NCBI GenBank assembly: GCA_001598975.1
Contig: BBXU01000265.1
Location: 1 to 12,556, forward strand
Length of the DNA stretch: 12,556 nt
Reading direction: 5' to 3'
Source of the DNA: Parachlorella kessleri
Lineage: Eukaryota; Chlorophyta; Trebouxiophyceae; Chlorellales; Chlorellaceae
In this document: positions 9,201 through 12,556 of the stretch, one piece after another
Position numbering within the stretch: position 1 is the stretch's first letter
Layout of the letters: the number at the start of each line of letters is the position of its first letter
The notes under the pieces: generated by a model
What the model was told of the DNA's origin: nothing
Database searches by the model: none
Seen by the model: only the letters and a program-made list of their open reading frames with translations
Position numbers and translations under genes: made by a program

Positions 9201-10355
9201 GCAGGGAGCTAGCATGGCGCACACGTAAAAGGTCGCTCAGCTGTGTCCGATCATTACTAGTGCCCTGGCTCAGTGCGTTGTCCTACCTCCCAGGCGGTGC
9301 TTTGTGCTTTGCATCACTCCTCCATCCACCCAACCTCCACCTGCACTGCGCAGAAGCACCGCATGCGGCTTCGGAAGGCGGAGGATGTGGAGCGCAAGGA
9401 TCACGCTGTTGCGGCAGCGGCGGCGCAGGAGGGGCAGGACGAGGCGCATGGGTCGTCCGACCTGCTGGAGGGGCAGGGCAGCGCGGGGCGGGTAGTAGGA
9501 CGTGAGGAGCATTTCCAGGGTGGCGGCGCCGGGGCTGCTCCCCATCTGTCCCACTATCACAAGGTGTGTGGAGGTCAGGGCCTGTTGCGGGGGTGCAGGG
9601 TTTTGCCGCGCCCAGGGGGGCTGCCTCAGGCCGTGCGTGGAGCAGCGTGCGGCGGTACATTGCCAAGGTGTAGCAGGGAGTCGGTGGGCATTACCTTGCC
9701 CACCGCCATGTGGTTGGTCTGCTAGGTTCAGGACCGTACCACTAAGGCCCCCACTTGGGTCCCGGCTTAAACCACGCACACCTTAGCATCGGTTCGTGGA
9801 AGGGTGAATCAGCGGCGCAAGAGCTGTGGAAAGAAAGGCACCGAGGAAGAGGACGACATAAACCACTACATTTGTCGAGTGGTTTTTTGTTGTGTCCTTC
9901 ATCTCTGATTGGAGTGGTGCCCACGTGGGGTGGGCAGGATAACATGTCAAGCTCATGTGGGGTTTCGATAACATGCTCTCCCCGGGGCTGTAGTGCATGG
10001 CACGCCTAACTGCCTCTCTCGAGCGACGTGACCCTGACTATCTGGTGCCGCCCTGCAGGAGCCGCACCGTCAGCCAAGGGAAGGAACAGGTGCAGCCGTT
10101 GGCCGCGGCCCGCACCCGCAAGACCGACATGCTGGCACACTGTCCATGCTGTCGGATGGACACTCCGCTGAGGACGAGGGGGAGGGGCACCTGGGTGTTC
10201 CTGGCGTGGGAGACGATGACTTTATGGCAGGCGGCAGTGGCAGGCGTCAGGAGGTGACAAGCCGCCCGCCTGGGAGGCATGAGGGCGCCACGCTGGGAAG
10301 CCGCTCGCCCGCTGAGCCTGCTGGGGTGCGGCATGCTGGCGGCGGCGCAGGCTGA
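6262..10355 (+). CDS. GARP (LUX/PCL1-ROC15/ROC75-like) Gln-rich transcription factor, seven exons
   Basis: A predicted sequence-specific DNA-binding regulator in the nucleus. Exons: 6262-6333, 6751-7891, 8109-8376, 8586-8652, 8924-8974, 9354-9563, 10059-10355 (2106 bases, 701 residues, TGA). Phases agree at all junctions. The start is ATG 6262 because its 24 codons end at a good donor (CAA|GTGAGT) in the phase needed by 6751. Residues 30-60 resemble the Leu-rich LIPP..LA.AF block near the LUX N-terminus. Residues about 100-375 are Gln-rich, with Gly and Ala. The GARP domain is about 480-542: KRPRLIWTDALHKRF, then VDKALPKAIMKEMDV, then GLTRENVASHLQKHRMRL. The remaining tail is Gly/Asp/Glu-rich. 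There is no receiver domain, so it is not a type-B response regulator, and KRPRLxWT favours LUX over PHR/PSR1. In plants LUX is an evening-complex clock repressor, and ROC15/ROC75 are algal clock factors. A clock role here is inferred, and which ROC it matches is undecided. Confidence 0.92.
7408..7788 (+). repeat. CAG/CAA repeat region encoding poly-Gln
   Basis: A long imperfect CAG/CAA array in the second GARP-gene exon, with seven uninterrupted CAG at 7450-7470. Interruptions encode Ala, Met, His, Glu and Tyr. It corresponds to about residues 244-370. A smaller CAG block lies at 8149-8175 in the next exon. The region probably acts as a low-complexity activation or condensation segment (inference). 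It also creates artificial Ser-rich, Leu-rich and Ala-rich ORFs in the other frames. Confidence 0.9.
8339..9380 (+). other. GARP DNA-binding domain, split over four exons
   Basis: The domain runs from Lys482 (KRPRLIWT) to the HRMRLRK basic end. Introns 8377-8585 (phase 2, inside the His-Lys of the first helix), 8653-8923 (phase 0, after IMK) and 8975-9353 (phase 0, after SHLQ) divide it. The conserved SHLQ-K-H-R motif is completed only after splicing (8974 to 9354). This junction is strong evidence for the gene model. Two small exons here (67 and 51 bases) are easy for automatic gene callers to miss. Confidence 0.93.
9860..9885 (+). repeat. Small perfect stem-loop in the last GARP-gene intron
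   Basis: AAACCACT (9860-9867) and AGTGGTTT (9878-9885) form an 8-bp stem with a 10-base loop, followed by a short T run. It sits within intron 9564-10058. I cannot link it to a known RNA family, and it may be chance. Confidence 0.35.
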
Positions 10356-11110
10356 GCCAGGATGTGCTGAGCGTCCTGGGCGGGTGGTGCATTGACGGCC
10401 TTGATTGACCATGCCAGCCACATGGGGGTGTTTGTGAAGTGGGATAAATCGCATTGACTGCTGTGTTGTCTGGTTGGAGTATGAGGTCGTGCAGTGTAGC
10501 TGACCAGAGTGGCGGCTCAGGTGCTTCGCACTGCTCTATCAGACATGTCTATGGTTGATGTGGTGGGTGCCCCAGGAGATTTTTATCCATGCTTCAGCGT
10601 GTCTCGGCCTACTGTCTCTGGGCATGTGTGAGGGGCTTTATGTGTTCTGCTGGGGTTGGCCTGGGATTTTGTTCCTGGGTTTTTTGTTGTCTGGTAGCGT
10701 GGGTTTGGTAGCGTGGGTGGGTAACACGATCGTTTGCTGGTCTGGATGGGCAGGCATGGGGGCTTGGTGTGCGTCTGCGAACTTACCAAGTACACATGTT
10801 CGGCTGTATTCGGCTGACGACAACCAGCCTTTTGTGTGCATGAGGCAATGCGACGGGACGAGGCGTCAAAGAAGGAACGAGGCTTGTTGCAAGGATACAA
10901 TGATATGTGCCTTTTCTGCTTGCAGTGTGCTTCTTATGTATTGCTAGTTGGGGCCCAGGGCTCGTTCACTTTGCATACCAGAATGGGGGTGGGGCTGACC
11001 TGGGTCACAGCGGCGCAGACATGTGCCTGCTGTTCTGTGACCTCTCAGGCAAGCCCCTTGGGCGTATAAAAACCTGCAGTGCCTTCAATGCACTTCTTTT
11101 CTCTTTGTAA
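10356..11110 (+). terminator. Long G/T-rich 3' UTR of the GARP gene with TGTAA signal
   Basis: No coding block is recognisable after the TGA at 10353-10355. The sequence becomes G/T-rich and the first TGTAA is at 11106-11110, giving a 3' UTR of about 770 bases. A 13-base direct repeat starts at 10692 and again at 10706. An open frame at 10555-10947 looks hydrophobic only because the strand is rich in T and G. Confidence 0.65.
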
Positions 11111-11471
11111 TCCTTTTGGGTTGTGCGTTTAGCGTGGGGAACAGTGTGCTCCAGCTGCGCACTGTTGGCATGTACTACTTGTGCTTGGATTCTGGTGGTC
11201 GATTCTGCTCCCGGCCAGGGACTTGATAGATTGTCTGGCATGTCGTGTCATTCATGGTATTCAGGCCCTGCTCGTAAGACTGTATATCCCATTCATTTGC
11301 TGAGAGAGCGCACAGTTGTGCGTTTCTTCCTTGTTGAGTGCTCCTCCCTGCTTCGGTGGCCGGGGACACGCTTTTCACCTGACAACGTGCTTGACCTTCT
11401 CCTTCTCTCCCATGGTCGCATGCGGACATATGAATTCAGCTGTCTCCTCTGCATCCCTTGAAAGACAGGCG

Positions 11472-11476
11472 TGTAA
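11472..11476 (+). terminator. Alternative TGTAA poly(A) signal
   Basis: A second downstream TGTAA lies in the same T/G-rich strand context as the first signal. It would extend the GARP-gene 3' UTR to roughly 1.1 kb. The sequence from 11111 to 11470 keeps the same composition, so distal or alternative cleavage is plausible. There is no direct evidence. Confidence 0.35.
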
Positions 11477-11729
11477 TATTACTATTATAACAAGGAGGGT
11501 AGTAAGCATACCCGTGGCAACGAACACCTTGGAATGCGTGTGCATGGAAGTTTCAATGAAGCTGGGGCACTGCTGCTGCATGGCATAGCCAGGGTGGCGG
11601 ATGGGTGGCAATTGATGAGCTGCCTGCCTTGATGATCTGGCTGCAGAGGCATGCTGTGCTGCTTCCCTGGGACTCCCAACTCGGAGCTGGTATCAAAACC
11701 AGCGCCTTGTGCAACCCGGTCCTCCACCC

Positions 11730-11750
11730 GGGGGAGGGGGGGGGGGAGGG
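11730..11750 (+). repeat. Poly-G tract
   Basis: Twenty-one bases of G interrupted by two A, bordered on each side by CCC. Non-coding; likely length-variable. Confidence 0.7.
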
Positions 11751-12297
11751 CCCTGGCAGGTCCTGGTCTGTAGCAGATGTGTCCCGAGCCAGGCACTGCT
11801 GAACTCCCTTTAGTGGAGCTGGCAAGCACAGTAATCTCACTGCTCCGGCTAGTGATGTGAGATAACCCACTACTTGCGTGACCCTTCGTCAGCTTGCACT
11901 CCACCACAACACTGCACCTGCCGCCGGGGTGAGCAGTAACAAGCATGATACATAGCCGCACTTGGCTGGCCCCTGGCCTCCAGCTTGACTGTAACATCTA
12001 TATCCCACATCAAAAGAAGCCATCAGCAACATGCAGTGCGCTATACGTCTTATCCAGGCAGAAAAACAGCAGGGTATGTACCTGTGAAGAACAGGCCGAC
12101 CAGTGCCAGTTCAGAGACACAGAACTTCCGTAAGCCTAACCAACGTTCAGCCGTACCTTGCCGCAAAAACAAGCCCCAAGCTTTGAAGAATGGCTTGCCC
12201 TCATAGTCCAGCATTAGCTAAGATGCCGCCACGTCCAGACCCAAGTAGAAGGCCCATATTCAGCCCCACATGAGGCAATCGGCCTTGTCTACATACG

Positions 12298-12302
12298 TTA
12301 CA
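12298..12302 (-). terminator. Possible minus-strand TGTAA signal of a convergent gene
   Basis: TTACA on the + strand reads TGTAA on the minus strand. The surrounding minus strand is G/T-rich, like the 3' UTR of the GARP gene. This suggests that a gene entering from the right may end here tail to tail. No coding exon of it is visible in the window, so this is inference from composition plus a five-base word. Confidence 0.25.
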
Positions 12303-12556
12303 GTCCCAGCACCCTAGAGAAAGCCTCCTGACAAGACCGTGCCCGATAGTATTCCCGCCGTCAACCCAGCGCTGCCGTGCACTCACGACGTTACTGCAGC
12401 GTCCATGCGCGAAGAAGCCTGAAGCTAGCGGGCCCAAGCTAGTCCTTGAAATGCACAGACGGCCCTGTCACCAGGCACCAGCTGCCCTCCGCAACCCACC
12501 ATTCCCGCAACCACAGCCCGTCACTGAGGGCTCCTGTCCGCTACCAGAGCTGCAGG

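Larger units (their letters stand above)
11111..12556. other. Region without a supportable gene
   Basis: I looked for conserved domains, splice-bounded exons and RNA genes on both strands and found none I could defend. The longest frame (minus strand, 11485-11997) has no recognisable motif and mixed low-complexity content. A purine run (about 11730-11750, almost all G) is the only strong simple repeat. After roughly 11900 the + strand becomes rich in A and C, the reverse of the 3' UTR seen on the left. Confidence 0.5.

Noticed and set aside
10555..10947. Hydrophobic 130-codon + strand ORF resembling a membrane protein
   Set aside because: It lies in a T/G-rich 3' UTR. The hydrophobicity follows from the base composition, and there is no recognisable family, splice context or poly(A) arrangement of its own.
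11485..11997. 170-codon minus-strand ORF as a gene
   Set aside because: No domain, no codon pattern like the two real genes, part of it opposite the poly-G tract, and no splice or poly(A) context in support.

Overview
This window looks like nuclear DNA from a chlorophycean green alga (Chlamydomonas/Volvox/Haematococcus type). The reasons are two intron-rich protein genes with GT-AG splice sites (many donors GTGAGN or similar), mostly G/C-ending codons, long Gln/Ala/Gly low-complexity stretches, introns of about 200-800 bases full of G-rich simple repeats, and the algal polyadenylation word TGTAA downstream of both stop codons. The species cannot be fixed from the sequence alone.

Layout, all recognised genes on the + strand. 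(1) Bases 358-5646 hold the 3' ten exons of a Deg/HtrA-family serine protease of the plant DEG9 type. They cover the catalytic serine, two PDZ-like regions and an acidic tail with a basic patch. The 5' end, with the catalytic His and Asp, lies left of the window. (2) A short 3' UTR with TGTAA at 5849-5853, then about 400 bases of promoter/leader. (3) Bases 6262-10355 hold a complete seven-exon gene for a Gln-rich GARP (MYB-like, SHLQ-type) transcription factor. Its DNA-binding domain most resembles plant LUX/PCL1 and the algal clock proteins ROC15/ROC75. (4) From 10356 to the right end lie a long G/T-rich 3' UTR and a stretch with no gene I can support, perhaps ending in the 3' UTR of a convergent minus-strand gene.

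I rebuilt both gene models by hand. Reading frame stays open across every junction, and conserved family blocks join correctly over the splice points (432 visible residues for the protease, 701 for the GARP protein). ORFs that run through introns or opposite the CAG tract are shadows.

I see no operon, mobile element, RNA gene, CRISPR array or obviously new system. The more unusual features are a 129-bp tandem duplication across an exon/intron border of the protease gene, a frame-neutral 12-bp minisatellite in another of its introns, a very long poly-Gln activation-type region, and the adjacency of a DEG9 protease gene to a LUX-like regulator gene.
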